64,000 bases of DNA from Lota lota (GCA_026745465.1 JACYXH010000701.1:1-64000); one strand, 5' to 3'; numbered from the stretch's first letter, positions 13,095 through 24,179 are shown. Program-made: numbers and translations. Notes: a model not told the origin generated them from the letters alone.

Positions 13095-13166
13095 CTCCCC
13101 TTCGGGGAATTGAACCCCGGTCTCCCGCGTGACAGGCGGGGATACTGACCACTATACTAACGAGGA
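13095..13166 (-). tRNA. tRNA-Asp(GTC), weakened acceptor stem
   Basis: 72 nt on the minus strand starting TCCTCGTTAGTATAGTGG, with anticodon GTC at 13133-13131 and T-arm CGGGGTTCAATTCCCCG. The 3' acceptor strand reads AAGGGGA rather than ACGGGGA, so position 6 G faces A. No TTTT tract follows closely. It may be a poorly working or dead copy; compare 41739-41810, where the stem is intact. Confidence 0.85.
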
Positions 13167-13569
13167 CCTGTTGGAATGAGAATACCTCGACAGAAGTAAG
13201 CGTATTGACGTCTATCGGTGTGCATTATATATTCAACACTTGACAACACTTGCCATGACGCTGAGTGGGGCCAGGGCCGAGATTATTCAGTACAATACAG
13301 ATTGAGAATGTAGATATTCTACTAAATACATATTGTAGAGAATGCTCCTTTTCCAATGAATATGTCCCATTCTACTTTTGTAAAGTTGAATTGAAATCAA
13401 AAAAAAATTTACAACCATTTTATTACGTTATCAAAATGAACACTTCACATTGTCAATATTTTCTACTTCCTGTAGTCGTTTGCAATTTGATATCATTAAA
13501 CGTATAAAAAAACAGGAACAAGAGGAGAGGGGACAGAGAGATGGAGAGAGATATGAACTTTAACTGAAC

Positions 13570-13633
13570 ATTTAGATTGGAAGACACAGAGATAATGCTG
13601 TTGACACAGAGACATCGATGACAGTCAGCTTCA
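13570..13633 (-). pseudogene. GABA-A receptor gamma exon 3 relic, copy 4
   Basis: Reverse complement of the exon-like block: polypyrimidine tract (GGGAGA-rich on the plus strand), CTACAG, then TGAAGCTGACTGTCATCGAT. It has the 4-bp deletion and a diverged 3' half, like copies 2 and 7. Confidence 0.55.
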
Positions 13634-13900
13634 CTGTAGGAGAGAGGGAGGGAGAGGGAGGGAGAGAAGGGGAGAGAGGGGGAGAGAGGGGAGGATAGAT
13701 TGAGAGAGAGAAAGGGAGAGAGATGGATAGGTGGGAGAGAGAGAGGGAGAGGGAGAGAGGGAGAGAGAGGGGAGGATAGAGTGAGAGAGAGAAAGGGAAG
13801 GTGGGAGAGAGAGAGGGGGAGGGAGGGAAGGAGGGAGAGGGAGAGAGGGGGGAAAGGGAGTGTGGGAGAGAGAGGGTGAGGGACAGAGATATGAACTTTA
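13634..13900 (-). repeat. GA/CT-rich low-complexity tract
   Basis: GGGAGAGA-type low-complexity sequence, corresponding to the expanded polypyrimidine tract upstream of the relic exon at 13570-13633. Confidence 0.85.
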
Positions 13901-13920
13901 ACTGAACATGGAAGACACAG

Positions 13921-14390
13921 TGTTATAGTACGGAACGAGGGACCCAAATGCAGGACACAGGAGACAGAGACGAAGGAGGGTTCAAAGGGATTTATTCACG
14001 GGAAGCAGACAGGGGCTGGGCTAGTCGCGGTCAGGCGGGCAAGAGTAGGGCGGCAGGCGGACAGTCAGGTGGACAGGGGCTGGGCGATAGGCGGGTGGTC
14101 GGGCAGGCCAAGATCACAGCAGGTACCGGAATAAGGAGGTAAGCTGGACACAGGAAGAGGGCAAGCTAGGGACAGGCAGAGAGAGAGAGAGAGAGAATCG
14201 CGAGAGTCAGGATTGCGGGAACGAAGATACTACCGGGTGGAGAGTAACAACGAACTGGCGCCGGCTGCTAGGAAGCGCGGTGGAGAAATAGGGAGCGTAG
14301 ATTGGTGATTGCTGGCAGTGTGTGTAAACAGAAGCACGTGGAGAAGTGGCAGCCGGCGCCCGCTAGGTGGCGGCAGTGGACGGAGTGACA
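13921..14390 (-). mobile_element. Solo LTR (470 bp) with 5-bp TSD
   Basis: On the minus strand it starts TGTCACTCCGTCC and ends GTACTATAACA (TG...CA ends). It is flanked by CACAG at 13916-13920 and 14391-14395. It contains GAATAAATCC, a likely polyadenylation signal. The empty site (GGGCCTGTGTCTTCC) is visible in related relic exons. The same insertion is present near TRIM copies 4 and 5, so it predates their duplication. Sequence near its 5' end resembles the LTRs at 28231 and 31392. Confidence 0.85.
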
Positions 14391-14439
14391 CACAGGCCCA
14401 ATGCTGTTGACACAGAGACATCGATGACAGTCAGCTTCA
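14391..14439 (-). pseudogene. GABA-A receptor gamma exon 3 relic, copy 5, cut by solo LTR
   Basis: 5' part of the exon on the minus strand (TGAAGCTGACTGTCATCGAT and on), joined to the solo LTR at the CTGTG target. Confidence 0.55.
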
Positions 14440-14616
14440 CTGTAGGAGAGAGGTGAGGGAGAGAGCGGGAGGGGGGAAGAGGGAAGGTGGGAGAGAGAGG
14501 GAAAAAGAGGTAAAGAGAGAGTAGAGACACTGAGAGGGAAGGAGAGAAGGAGGGAGGGAGTGAGAGGAGGGGAAGAGAATGAGGGAAGGAGGGGGAGAGA
14601 GCAAAGGAAAATGTAC

Positions 14617-15078
14617 TCTATTCTACTGAATACATGTTGTACTGAGAATGTACCTATTCTACTGAATACATATTGTAGAGAATTTACCTATTCTACTGAA
14701 TACATATTGTACTGAGAATGTACCTATTCGACTGAATACATATTGTAGAGAATGTACCTATTCTACTGAACACATGTTGTACTGAGAATGTACCTATTCG
14801 ACTGAATACATATTGTACTGAGAATGTACCTATTCGACTGAATACATATTGTACTGAGAATGTACCTATTCTACTGACTAATTATTGTACTGAGAATGTA
14901 CCTATTCTACTGACTAATTATTGTACTGAGAATGTACCTATTCTACTGAATACATATTGTACTGAGAATGTACCTATTGTACTGACTAATTATTGTACTG
15001 AGAATGTACCTATTCTACTACATACATATTGCTGAGAATGTACATATTCTACTGAGTAATTATTGTAGAGAATGTAAA
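14617..15078 (-). repeat. 36-bp minisatellite (inverted copy)
   Basis: Same unit as at 341-785 in reverse complement (GAGAATGTACCTATTCTACT). It lies downstream of TRIM copy 1. Confidence 0.9.
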
Positions 15079-15498
15079 TATTCCACAGAAAATTACCCCA
15101 TTCTACCTTTTGTACATTTTTATTGAAATAAAAAAGTGTACAAACATTTGATGTCATTCATATTTCAGGAGTATAAACTAATATCCTCGTTTTGTTTAAG
15201 AAACTAGAGATTTTTAACATGCACCTGCAAATGTTTCTAAATTTCATATTGTTAAATGTATAAAAAACATTCAGCAGTAATCAGATATTGATCAATATAG
15301 TATTTGTAATCTAATCACGTATCATGGGTTATATTTTACAATAGTCAGGGTTATTTTCCGAATGAATTCCTTCTTGTCAAATGAAAGCAGTACAACATTA
15401 ATGCAGTTCTCTCAGATCTCACGTAGTAGATATTATAATTCATGAAACAACATTAGTGGTTTTGGTCATTTGATTATTTTATTATCAAACAAAAGGTC

Positions 15499-17124
15499 CT
15501 AGTCTGTTTGATTGACAGGTGAGATGATCAGGGGGGCAGAGTTTTTACCTTTATAATCATAGAGACATGGGGAGAGGAATAGATAGAGAGGCTCACTAAA
15601 GGTGCAGCCAGTAGCAGAGTAGATATTAACCCTGGCTTCCACATCATAGAAGGAGACCAGACCCTCATCATAATCAACAAACACCCCCACCTTCTGGAGC
15701 TCAACTCTCAGAGGGAGACGGACATAAGGGTTACCTCTAAATACCAACCGTTCCTTGTTGAATAAAATAGTCCAGTAACCATTCTTAGGGATGGGTTTGA
15801 TCGCACTGCTTCTGTTGATGGACTCTCTGACCACTCCTAAACACCATTCAGTCTTGTCTTTAACCTGGACCTCAAAGTAAAATCTCCCTGAGGAGAAGCT
15901 CTGCCTCGTGAGAACAAATAATTTCTCTGTAAAACTGTTAGGGTTGTCTGGGAGTATCTTCCTGACACCTCCATGATGTACTTGTTTCCCATCCTCAGAC
16001 AGGATGAGACTGGAATGAGCTGTATCAGGATCCAGAGTCACATCTACTTCATACTGCTGGACCATCTTTAGTTCAGCAGCATCACACAGCTTCTTCATCT
16101 CCATGTTCAGTGTCTCCTCCAGCTGATCCAGGGATCCCCTCAAGGTCCCTACGTATGACGGAGGACGGACCTCCACCGTCGTCCAGTCCCTGGTGGGTGG
16201 AGGATTCTTCAGGGATCTGAAGGTCTGGAGGAAGTGGCGGTGGTCTTCAGTCTGTGAGAGCTGCTTCACCTCTGTGCTTCTATTGGTCAGATCTTCTATT
16301 GCCTGCTCCAGCTCTTTGAAGAGGTCTTCAGCCTCTTTCTCTGTGGATTTCAGTCTCTCTTTAACCGTTTGGTTGAACTCATCCTGCCACTTTTCAATGT
16401 AGCGCATCAGAGCAGTGAAGACCTGCACACCATCAGCTATCTCTCTGTCTGCGTCTTTGTTGCTCAATTCTACGGTGTCTTTGATCTCCTTAATCTTTAG
16501 TTTTCTCTCCTGGATCTTCTGCTGAATTTCAGACTCTATCTTCCCCAGCTGGGCCGTCTTCACTTCATATTCCTCCTTTAGAGACACAACAGGATGGGAC
16601 TTGTGGTCTGTCTCTGTGCAGAACTGACACACACACACCTGTTCAGTCTGGCAGAAGAGCTCCAGAAGTCGGTCGTGTTTCTTACACATCCTGTCTTCCA
16701 GACGGTCCATAGGCTCGACCAGCCGATGTCTCTTCAGGCCTGCGACTCTCTGATGAGGCTCCAGGTGGGTTTGGCAGTAAGAGGTAAAACACACTAGGCA
16801 GGACTTCACAGCCTTCAGCTGGGTCCCAGTACAGACATCACAGGGAACTTCTGCTGGTTCAACACACGGCTGCTCTGTGACTCGTACAGACCTTCTAAAC
16901 TGATCAATCATCTCTGAAAAGAGAGTATTGACCTGTAAATCAGGTCTTGTCTGGAACAGTTTGTTACAAACAGGACATTTGTACTGGACTTGGCCATCCC
17001 AGAACCTTGTAATACAGGTTCTGCAGAAGTTGTGTTCACATGGTGTGGTGACTGGGCTGTTGAACACATCCAGGCAGATGGGACATGAAAAGTTATCCTC
17101 AGACCAGGAAGAATTGGACGCCAT
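15499..17124 (-). CDS. TRIM copy 1: bloodthirsty/TRIM39-like E3 ligase, 541 aa
   Basis: Predicted cytosolic RING-type E3 ubiquitin ligase. The C3HC4 RING uses C14, C17, C29, H31, C34, C37, C50 and C53. B-box1-like zinc site is at about 95-137, B-box2 at about 146-185 (CKKHDRLLELFCQ), coiled coil at about 186-330, PRY-SPRY at about 345-541 (LDPDTAH, then GRFYFEVQVKD, GVFVDYDEG). Length equals copy 3. Oddity: E30 replaces the near-universal glycine of the PCGH motif. The start ATG lies two bases after the intron acceptor TTTCTAG; an in-frame upstream exon (17901-17991) could add 31 residues. Its core promoter TATA reads TAGAAAG instead of TATAAAG. Bloodthirsty-type TRIMs in fish are expanded, often interferon-responsive genes. 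The exact orthologue is not assigned. Confidence 0.9.
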   Translation of the reverse strand: MASNSSWSEDNFSCPICLDVFNSPVTTPCEHNFCRTCITRFWDGQVQYKCPVCNKLFQTRPDLQVNTLFSEMIDQFRRSVRVTEQPCVEPAEVPCDVCTGTQLKAVKSCLVCFTSYCQTHLEPHQRVAGLKRHRLVEPMDRLEDRMCKKHDRLLELFCQTEQVCVCQFCTETDHKSHPVVSLKEEYEVKTAQLGKIESEIQQKIQERKLKIKEIKDTVELSNKDADREIADGVQVFTALMRYIEKWQDEFNQTVKERLKSTEKEAEDLFKELEQAIEDLTNRSTEVKQLSQTEDHRHFLQTFRSLKNPPPTRDWTTVEVRPPSYVGTLRGSLDQLEETLNMEMKKLCDAAELKMVQQYEVDVTLDPDTAHSSLILSEDGKQVHHGGVRKILPDNPNSFTEKLFVLTRQSFSSGRFYFEVQVKDKTEWCLGVVRESINRSSAIKPIPKNGYWTILFNKERLVFRGNPYVRLPLRVELQKVGVFVDYDEGLVSFYDVEARVNIYSATGCTFSEPLYLFLSPCLYDYKGKNSAPLIISPVNQTD

Positions 17125-17126
17125 TC

Positions 17127-17900
17127 CTAGAAATAAAAATTATGAAAATTAAATTACCGTTTTTAACTATACGTTATATACATGTAATAATGTGTTAAGA
17201 ATAAGACAAGTTAAGAACAAGACATCTTTCTTCACCAGCAACACCGTACACAGGTTTTGAATATATAACTATTATAGACTCTATAATATAGAGAGAATTG
17301 AAATGTGATACAAACAAAAAGAAATCAATAAACAAGAGAAAAGAAAAGACAGTGGCATAGAGCAACAGGGACGGGGTCTGCATGCAGCTGGGCCTCAAAA
17401 AGGCCTGAAGCCTTATCTGAACAGTTCTTCTGGAGGAAGATCTGCTTTTTGTCCTTTCCTGGTAATCATTCTGGATGAACGATCACCAGGAAGTAAATCT
17501 ATTTCCTTTGTTCCTCAAATACCGATTGCAGCGCCGGGTACGTCGGAGCTCATCGATACTTAGATTAGATTACACAGAACGCCCTGATGCTTTAACACCA
17601 AACTAACTTTGTTAAAGTCCCGTGTTGGCCTCGCCTGGTCGGGTTCAACCAAAGCGCACAGAGCGCGGCCCCACGTGTGGCGCCGCGCTCCAAACAGGAC
17701 GCCGAGCACCGAGCACGCGCTGGTGGAATCCGACGAGGCGACACAATAGAGCACGTGAAGGTTGGTTTCGCTAAGCATCAACATCACGTGTTCACACGGA
17801 GCGCATGAGACCCGTGTGGGGCTAACGCTACAGTACAACATGGCGCACTGCAGACAGGACGGCAACGATGAGGATTAGAGGTTCAATGTGTTGGACCCAC
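17127..17900 (-). other. Intron 1 of TRIM copy 1
   Basis: 774-bp GT-AG intron (donor CCAAG/GTGGGT, acceptor TTTCTAG). It contains a CpG-rich open stretch at 17560-17865 shared with copies 2 and 4. It lacks a block of about 100 bp seen in those copies at about 23525-23635 and 35840-35945. Confidence 0.7.
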
Positions 17901-17991
17901 CTTGGAATGTTTCTGTCCCGGCTCTCTGATTTAAAACGTCTTTTTCTTCGTCTCCGGAGAGGCTAACGCGTTCACGTCGTCTCTTCGTCAT
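17901..17991 (-). CDS. TRIM copy 1 upstream exon, in-frame leader
   Basis: From ATG (17991) to donor CCAAG/GTGGGT the frame is open for 91 nt (phase 1). After splicing, the final G joins GA of the next exon and runs in frame into the RING-exon ATG. The leader begins MTKRRR and contains SLSGDEEKDVLNQRAGTETF. All three A-type copies keep 91 nt and no stop. It may be coding or 5' UTR; the RING-exon ATG is the safer start. Confidence 0.45.
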
Positions 17992-18039
17992 GTCGTCCCT
18001 TCGTCTGTTGGATTTGCGTAAACTTCCGTTTCCTGAACA

Positions 18040-18095
18040 AGCGAGAGGGGTCTTTCTACAGAGCTCCAGGCTCGGGCCCGCCCCCTCGGTAGCCT
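18040..18095 (-). promoter_or_regulatory. A-type TRIM promoter, degraded TATA (copy 1)
   Basis: The minus strand has GGGGGCGGGCCC (Sp1-like GC box), then GAGCTCTGTAGAAAGACCCC. Copies 2 and 4 read CTGTATAAAGACCCC here. The T to G change in the TATA box may weaken this promoter. Confidence 0.55.
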
Positions 18096-19168
18096 TCTGA
18101 CACGCTCACAGACACAGCCACGCGCAGACACAGCCGCGCGCGCACACGCGCACACGCACGCACACACACACAGACACACACACACACACACCGCGCTGCT
18201 TGCGCCTCTACTTCCTACTCTGACTGAATCCGCTGTCTGCTGCTCTCATAGCTCTGCTGCTCGTGTGTGCACTGTGCGCGTGCACGCCGGGGTGAGTTCC
18301 TGCAGCGAGCGTAGCGGCAGTAAACACATCTGTTGTATTTCATCTAGGCTTCGCCTTATGGGCTTGTGCCTTGGACCGCTGAGTGTGTCTTTGGCTCCGT
18401 GCTTTTATATGCTTTACTGCGGAGCCCTAACTGCGGACCAATAGAAACGGGCAGGGATTACGCACACACCTACTCGAGCTGCTGAGAAGGATTCTCCGTC
18501 GGCAGGCCGACACTTTTTTTCTTTCCTGGTGGAATTCTGCATTCTAGTGCATTTGTAAGGGTGGAAAGACCAGAGTAAGAAGCACATAGAACATCGGTTT
18601 AAAAAATGATGTGTATTCCTAAAAAAATGAAAAAGTATATATTTATATATATACTTTTTTTCTTTCCTGGTGGAACATGGGTTGTGAGTGCAGCTCACAC
18701 ATAAATGGCAGACAATACAGAACACACACACACAATAACCACAACACTCAAAGTTAAAACAGTTCACACACTTTGCTGTACTGTACTGAATTAAAATAAG
18801 GTAACCTAGAAAATGCTGAATTGATTTGATAGATTTAGTGTATTGTTTATAACTGTATGGTGGGGATCAAGAGGACCAGCGACATGTGAGGACGCGTTTT
18901 TTCGAGCTCTGCACGTGGAGAACTTTATTTACAAATTAAATTGATGATACCCCCCCTCAATTGAAATATTCCTTCACTAGTCATATTTAAGTCCTTAAAA
19001 ACTGTATGGAGAAATCTAAAAAAATATGATGTTGATGATAAAGAAGTCATAATAATAATAAACTAATCAAATCGTTTTCTACCATCTCGGCCATATTCTG
19101 GTTCAACATATCCCCAGGTACCTCTGAGATGATTTTCAAGTGTTTTCATTGGAGCATTTTTAATAATG
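18096..19168. other. Spacer with dispersed GC-rich repeat
   Basis: At 18120-18190 there is a CA-rich tract. The block 18197-18510 (containing CTCTGACTGAATCCGCTG and GAGCGTAGCGGCAATAAAC-like sequence) recurs at 24265-24600, partly at 25790-25930 and at 57485-57620. The rest is AT-rich. No gene is seen. Confidence 0.6.
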
Positions 19169-19840
19169 TGTTACTGCTGCGTTCCGACGCACCGCCCTCA
19201 TGTGTAAAACCCTCCCTGTGTTTAGACAACTGTATGCAAATTACCATGTGTCGTTCCCCGTATGTGATTGTCCCACAAATATGTAAATTACTATGTGTGA
19301 TTCCCCGGACGTGATTGGTTCCTGCATCGGAAGAGCCGAGGATCCTGATTGGCGCGGAACCCGTCATCGTCCAATCCGGAGCGAGCAATGCGGGGACTGA
19401 GGAGCGCTAAAGAGCGGCCAGCTTAACAGGCGGGGCAGCTAGGACTTTGAGCTCGGCCACTGAGCCTCTCTCTCATGTCGGTAGAGACGGTGAGACCTTA
19501 ATGATTGGAAATGAGGAAAGTGAGCCACGTGTTAGCTAGCTGGGGACTGGGCCAGGATAAGAGTTCAAAGCAAACTGAAACACACGCAGCCTTTTCTTTG
19601 TCAGCGACACTAGGAGCAGGGCTGCTGTTTCAACTGTGTATTTTGGAGTCCTCCTTTAGTTCGATTTGTTTCTTTGATCTGAGCAGCATCCAAATGGCCC
19701 CTTTTTCCCCTTTGTAGTTCGCCTCCTCTATTTGTGTGTGTGTGTGGTTGGTTATCCAAGTTCCTTGTTAATAAATAACTTTGCCAAAAATACCTGGTTT
19801 TATGTTGCCTCCCCTTTCCCTAGCGAGCTGGGACGTAACA
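19169..19840 (+). mobile_element. Possible solo LTR (672 bp)
   Basis: The ends form an inverted TGTTAC/GTAACA pair. A TTAATAAATAACTTTG segment near the 3' end could be a polyadenylation region. Flanking bases do not give a convincing target-site duplication, so the call is tentative. Confidence 0.35.
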
Positions 19841-20377
19841 CATTAGATGTTGAAGTCATCCCAACACATTTCCATTGTTTTTGGCTTTGTCTCGCTTGCT
19901 GTCTATATATTATGTGAATAAATAAGTAGGCCCACTACATTTATAATGGTTAAAATAGCGTGTACAAAACTCTGTTAATAAGCATTAACCAACGCTTAGC
20001 TTTGAAAACAAAATACCCTTTTGAAATTAATGAAATACTCAAACAGTCACAGAAATACCAGTTCGGTTTAGAATTTATTGTCATCTCGCCTTTACACCAA
20101 ATTACAGAAAACTATCAATGCATCAATGAAAGTATCAAAACTATTGAATAAAAACAGTTACATTTACAATCAATCAACATCACAAATTTTAACTTTGTAG
20201 AACCAGCTCAGTCAACCCTATGGAAGATCTTAAAAGACACTTCCTCTCATTGTACATCCATAGGTCCAGATGCATGTATTCCAAATGTACATCCAGATTA
20301 CTGGTCATCATCAACAAACGTTTCATCAAGAATTATAACCTGCATGCAAACCTCAGTCAGCCGGTCTATGTGTGTGG
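19841..20377. other. AT-rich noncoding stretch
   Basis: Nothing recognised. It lies 3' of the TRIM copy 2 B30.2 exon (minus strand) and probably includes its 3' UTR. Confidence 0.6.
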
Positions 20378-20928
20378 CTACAACCGACACAGAGACACTG
20401 AGGCAGTTTTAGTGCATAACCCAACTCCAAGATAGAGGTCCTCCTGGGTGAAGGTGGCCTGGAAGGTGTGGATGTGTGTCAGTGTGTCTGAGGACCCTCC
20501 TACATCTGGGGACACTCTGTAGAAGGACAGAGTGCCAGCAGGCCGGTCCAGATACACTCCTACTCTTTTAGAAGGCTCAGGGAGATGCAGGACTGTTCCA
20601 ATACCGTTGTGCCAGGCAGTGTAACCACTTTCATGACAATAAAGAATCCAGGAATTGTGATTCCTTCCAAGCCTGCTTTCACCAGCACTTCCTCTTCTTT
20701 TGATTCCTCTGTATGTCACGCCTATCTCAACACGTTGTTTCCTCTCTACCTCCCAGTAACAGCGGCCAGTCAGAGCCTCTCTACACAACACCTGGGGCCA
20801 GTATTCAAATCCCTCTGGGTGATCAGGATACGACTGCTCCTCTCTAACCAGTGCCACCTTTCTGTTGTCCTCAGACAGAGAGAGTTGTCTGTGGGCTGTG
20901 TTTGGGTCCAGTGTGATTTCAAAGGCAT
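20378..20928 (-). CDS. TRIM copy 2, last exon: PRY-SPRY of a second subtype
   Basis: Minus strand. The acceptor is a T-rich tract ending CGTCAG at 20929. The exon starts phase 1 and reads AFEITLDPNTAHRQLSLSED, then GRCYWEVE and KRVGVYLDRPAGTLSFY, a typical B30.2 (PRY-SPRY) of fish TRIM/NLR type. It is clearly different from the B30.2 of the other copies here. Spliced to the donor at 21525 it creates a Y codon and stays in frame to the stop at 20378. It binds unknown ligands and likely gives substrate specificity. Confidence 0.75.
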
Positions 20929-21524
20929 CTGACGAAAAAAAAAAAAAGACATGATTAGAATAATTACCATTATTATACACACTTTAACTTTTAAAAAGGT
21001 TCCAATACAGACATTGTAATACACCTTCAAAGAGACACCTGTACGTACCCATAAGTATACATACGTACAATTTCAAATAAGGATTTTTCCCCCTAGTTCT
21101 AATAAAGACCATCACCACTAATAGTAGTAGTTTAAATCCAACATGAAATAAATGCATCGTTATAATCATTTAATAAATATGTTATGTTATGTCTAATATG
21201 ATAGTAATAATTAAATTAATAAAGATTATATATCACCACAAATTATAGTAAGTAATACATTCATAATAATAAATAGGCCTAGTAAGAATGATGATAATAA
21301 AACAGTAGTCTAGAGTGCAATTTAAAATACACACAATAAAAACATTTTTTAAAGTTTGTATCATGATTGTCCAATCATAACAACCACGCTACTATTTATC
21401 ATAATTAATAAATAACACTAAGAATACCTATTGTTTTACGGACTTCACCTACTGCTGTGTGGATGGACTTTCCATCTAAACAGTTGGTGTGTGTTGTGAT
21501 GAATCAAACGGATAAGACACTTAC
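20929..21524 (-). other. Intron of TRIM copy 2
   Basis: 596-bp AT-rich GT-AG intron (donor T/GTAAGT, acceptor T-tract CGTCAG). No genes are seen inside. Confidence 0.65.
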
Positions 21525-22845
21525 ACTTCTTTAGAGTTGATTTCAGGACAGGCAGATTCTTCAAATCCATGTTCAGTGTCTCCTCAAGCTGATCAGCTTT
21601 GTAAAATCTCCCTGAGGAGAAGCTCTGCCTCGTGAGAACACATATACATTGTGTAAATCTCTTAGGGTTGTCTGGGAGTTTCTTCACTACATCTCCATCA
21701 TGTACTTGTTTCCCATCCTCAGACAGGATGAGACAGGGATGAGCTGTATCAGGATCCAGAGTCACATCTACTTCATACTGCTGGACCCTCTTCAGTTCAG
21801 CAGCACAAAGCTTCTTCATCTCCATGTTCAGTGTCTCCTCCAGCTGATCCAGGGATCTCCTCAAGGTCCCTACGTATGACGGAGGACGGACCTCCACCGT
21901 TGTCCAGTCCCTGGTGGGTGGAGGATCCTTCAGGGATCTGAAGGTCTGGAGGAAGTGGAGGTGGTCTTCAGTGTGTGAGAGATGCTTCACCTCTGAGCTT
22001 CTATTAGTCAGAACTTGTATTTCCTGCTCCAGCTCTTTGATGAGGTCTTCAGCTTCTTTCTCTGTGGATTTCAGTTTTGCTTCAATCGTTTTGTTGAGAA
22101 CCTCCCGCCACTTTTCAATGGAGCGCATCAGAGCAGTGAAGATCTGCACACCCTCAGCTAATTCGTTTGCTGCATCTGAATTCCTGCAATCTACTGTGTC
22201 CTTGATCTCCTGAATCTTTAGTTTTCTCTCCTTGATCATCTGCTGAACTTCAGACTCAATCTTCCCCAGCTGGGCCGTCTTCACTTCATATTCCTCCTTT
22301 AGAGGTACAACAAGATGGGACCTGTGGTCCGTCACTGTGCAGCACAGACACACACACACCTGTTCAGTCTGGCAGAAGAGCTCCAGAAATCGGTCGTGTT
22401 TCTTACACATCCTGTCTTCCAGACGGTCCATAGGCTCGACCAGCCGATGTCTCTTCAGGACTGCGACTCTCTGATGTGGCTCCAGGTGGGTTTGGCAGTA
22501 AGAGATAAGACACACTAGGCAGGACTTCACAGACTTCAGCTGGGTCCCAGTACAGACGTCACAGGGAACTTCTCCTGGTTCAACACAAGGCTGCTCTTTG
22601 ACTCGTACAGAACTTCTAAACTGATCAACCATCTCTGATATGAAGGTATTGACCTGTAAATAAGGTCTTGTCTGGAACAGCTTGCTGCAAACATGACATT
22701 TATACTGGACTTGGCCATCCCAGAACCTTGTAATACAGGTTCTGCAGAAGGTGTGTCCACATGGTGTGGTGACTGGGCTGTTGAACACATCCAGACAGAT
22801 GGGACATGAAAGGTTATCCTCAAACCAGGAAGAATTGGATGCCAT
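21525..22845 (-). CDS. TRIM copy 2, RING/B-box/coiled-coil exon with partial PRY
   Basis: Predicted E3 ligase. RING (C3HC4, PCGHTFC, residues 14-53), B-boxes, coiled coil and the first ~60 residues of the bloodthirsty-type PRY-SPRY up to SFSSGRFY. The frame then switches to KADQLEETLNMDLKNLPVL, a second copy of the coiled-coil end, and meets a GTAAGT donor at 21525. Joining to 20928 gives a 623-residue protein with a truncated PRY followed by a complete, different PRY-SPRY. Reading through the donor instead ends at 21445. The structure suggests a chimera made by recombination between paralogues. An A-type leader exon lies at 23944-24034. Confidence 0.75.
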
Positions 22846-22847
22846 TC

Positions 22848-23943
22848 CTAGAAAAAATAAAATGAAAATTTAATTACCATTTAAACTATACGTTATATGT
22901 TGTATACATGTAATAATGTGTTAATATTCATAAATGTGTTGTTATTTCAAGCAAAGCTCTTGAGCCAACAGGTCGGTACAACAGCACTGAACATAAACAC
23001 ACTGGTCACTATCGACTCTCACACCGCTACCACCGCGAATGAAGGAGCCAACTGCACTCACACACAGGGAAGATTCTAACGCCACTACTACTCTGATCCA
23101 TACTGCTTATCCAGCCGCTACTTTAACGCTACTCTTATGGCTTCTTTTAGAAGAAGACAAGTTAAGAACAAGACATCTTTCTTCAACAGCAACACCGTAC
23201 ACAGGTTTTGAATATATAACTATTATAGACTCTATACTATTGAGAGAATTGAAATGTGATAAACAAAAAGAAATCAGTAAACAAGAGAAAAGAAAAGACA
23301 GTGGCATAGAGCAACAGGGATGGGGTCTGCATGCAGCTGGGCCTCAAAAAGGCCTGAAGCCTTATCTGAACAGTTCTTCTGGAGGAAGATCTGCTTGTTT
23401 TCCTTTCCTGGTAAACATTCTGGATGAACGATCACCAGGAAGTAAATCTATTTCCTTTGTTCCTCAAATACCACTTGCAGCGCCGGGTACGTCGGAGCTC
23501 ATCGATACTTAGATTAGATTACACTTTACATACTACGGTGTGTAATAGTATCATGGGGCCACCCCCAGTGGCCCCGGTTAATACCCGGTTTCGGGACCCA
23601 TCCCTACTCACGCATGCGTCCTCCTCGTGAAGAACGCCCTGATGCTTTAACACCAAACTAACTTTGTTAAAGACCCGTGTTGGCCTCGCCTGGTCGGGTT
23701 CAACCAAAGCGCACAGAGCGCGGCCCCGCGCTCCAAACAGAACGCCGAGCACCGAGCACGCGCTGGTGGAACCCGACGAGGCGACACAATAGAGCACGTG
23801 AAGGTTGGTTTCGCTAAGCATCAACATCACGTGTTCACACGGAGCGCAGGAGACCCGTGTGGGGCTAACGCTACAGTACAACATGGCGCCCTGTGGACAG
23901 GACGGCAACAATGAGGATTAGAGGTTCAATGTGTTGGACCCAC
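22848..23943 (-). other. Intron 1 of TRIM copy 2
   Basis: 1096-bp GT-AG intron homologous to intron 1 of copies 1 and 4. It contains the CpG-rich open block (23519-23911) with an in-frame 12-bp deletion relative to the other copies. Confidence 0.65.
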
Positions 23944-24034
23944 CTTGGAATGTTTCTGTCCCGGCTCTCTGCTTTAAAACGTCTTGCTCTTCGTCTCCGG
24001 AGAGGCTAACGCGTTCACGTCGTCTCTTCGTCAT
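23944..24034 (-). CDS. TRIM copy 2 upstream exon, in-frame leader
   Basis: 91-nt open exon from ATG (24034) to CCAAG/GTGGGT, phase 1 like copies 1 and 4. It begins MTKRRR and differs by EEQD and K for N. The TATA box CTGTATAAAGACC lies upstream at about 24094-24106. Its coding status is uncertain. Confidence 0.45.
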
Positions 24035-24093
24035 GTCCTCCCTTCGTCTGTTGGATTTGCGTAAACTTCAGTTTCCTGAACACGAGAGAGGGG

Positions 24094-24135
24094 TCTTTAT
24101 ACAGAGCTCCAGGCTCGGGCCCGCCCCCTCAGTAG
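24094..24135 (-). promoter_or_regulatory. A-type TRIM promoter with TATA (copy 2)
   Basis: The minus strand reads GGGGGCGGGCCC, then GAGCTCTGTATAAAGACCCC, so both the GC box and the TATA box are intact. Confidence 0.6.
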
Positions 24136-24179
24136 CCTTCTGACACGCTCACAGACACAGCCACGCGCAGACAAAGCCG

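Larger units (their letters stand above)
2437..18095 (+). repeat. Left arm of a ~16 kb inverted repeat
   Basis: Reading this arm in reverse complement gives the right arm (35323-52205) block by block. Outer end: GGCTAAAGTTTGTGTAATGA here mirrors 52160-52195. Then come the TTAGGT-like tract, spliced-transcript exons, satellite array, tRNA-Gly, tRNA-Asp, LTR, minisatellite and TRIM gene. Inner end: the GGGGGCGGGCCC promoter block. The arms differ by insertions and repeat number. Boundaries are approximate to tens of bases. Confidence 0.85.
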
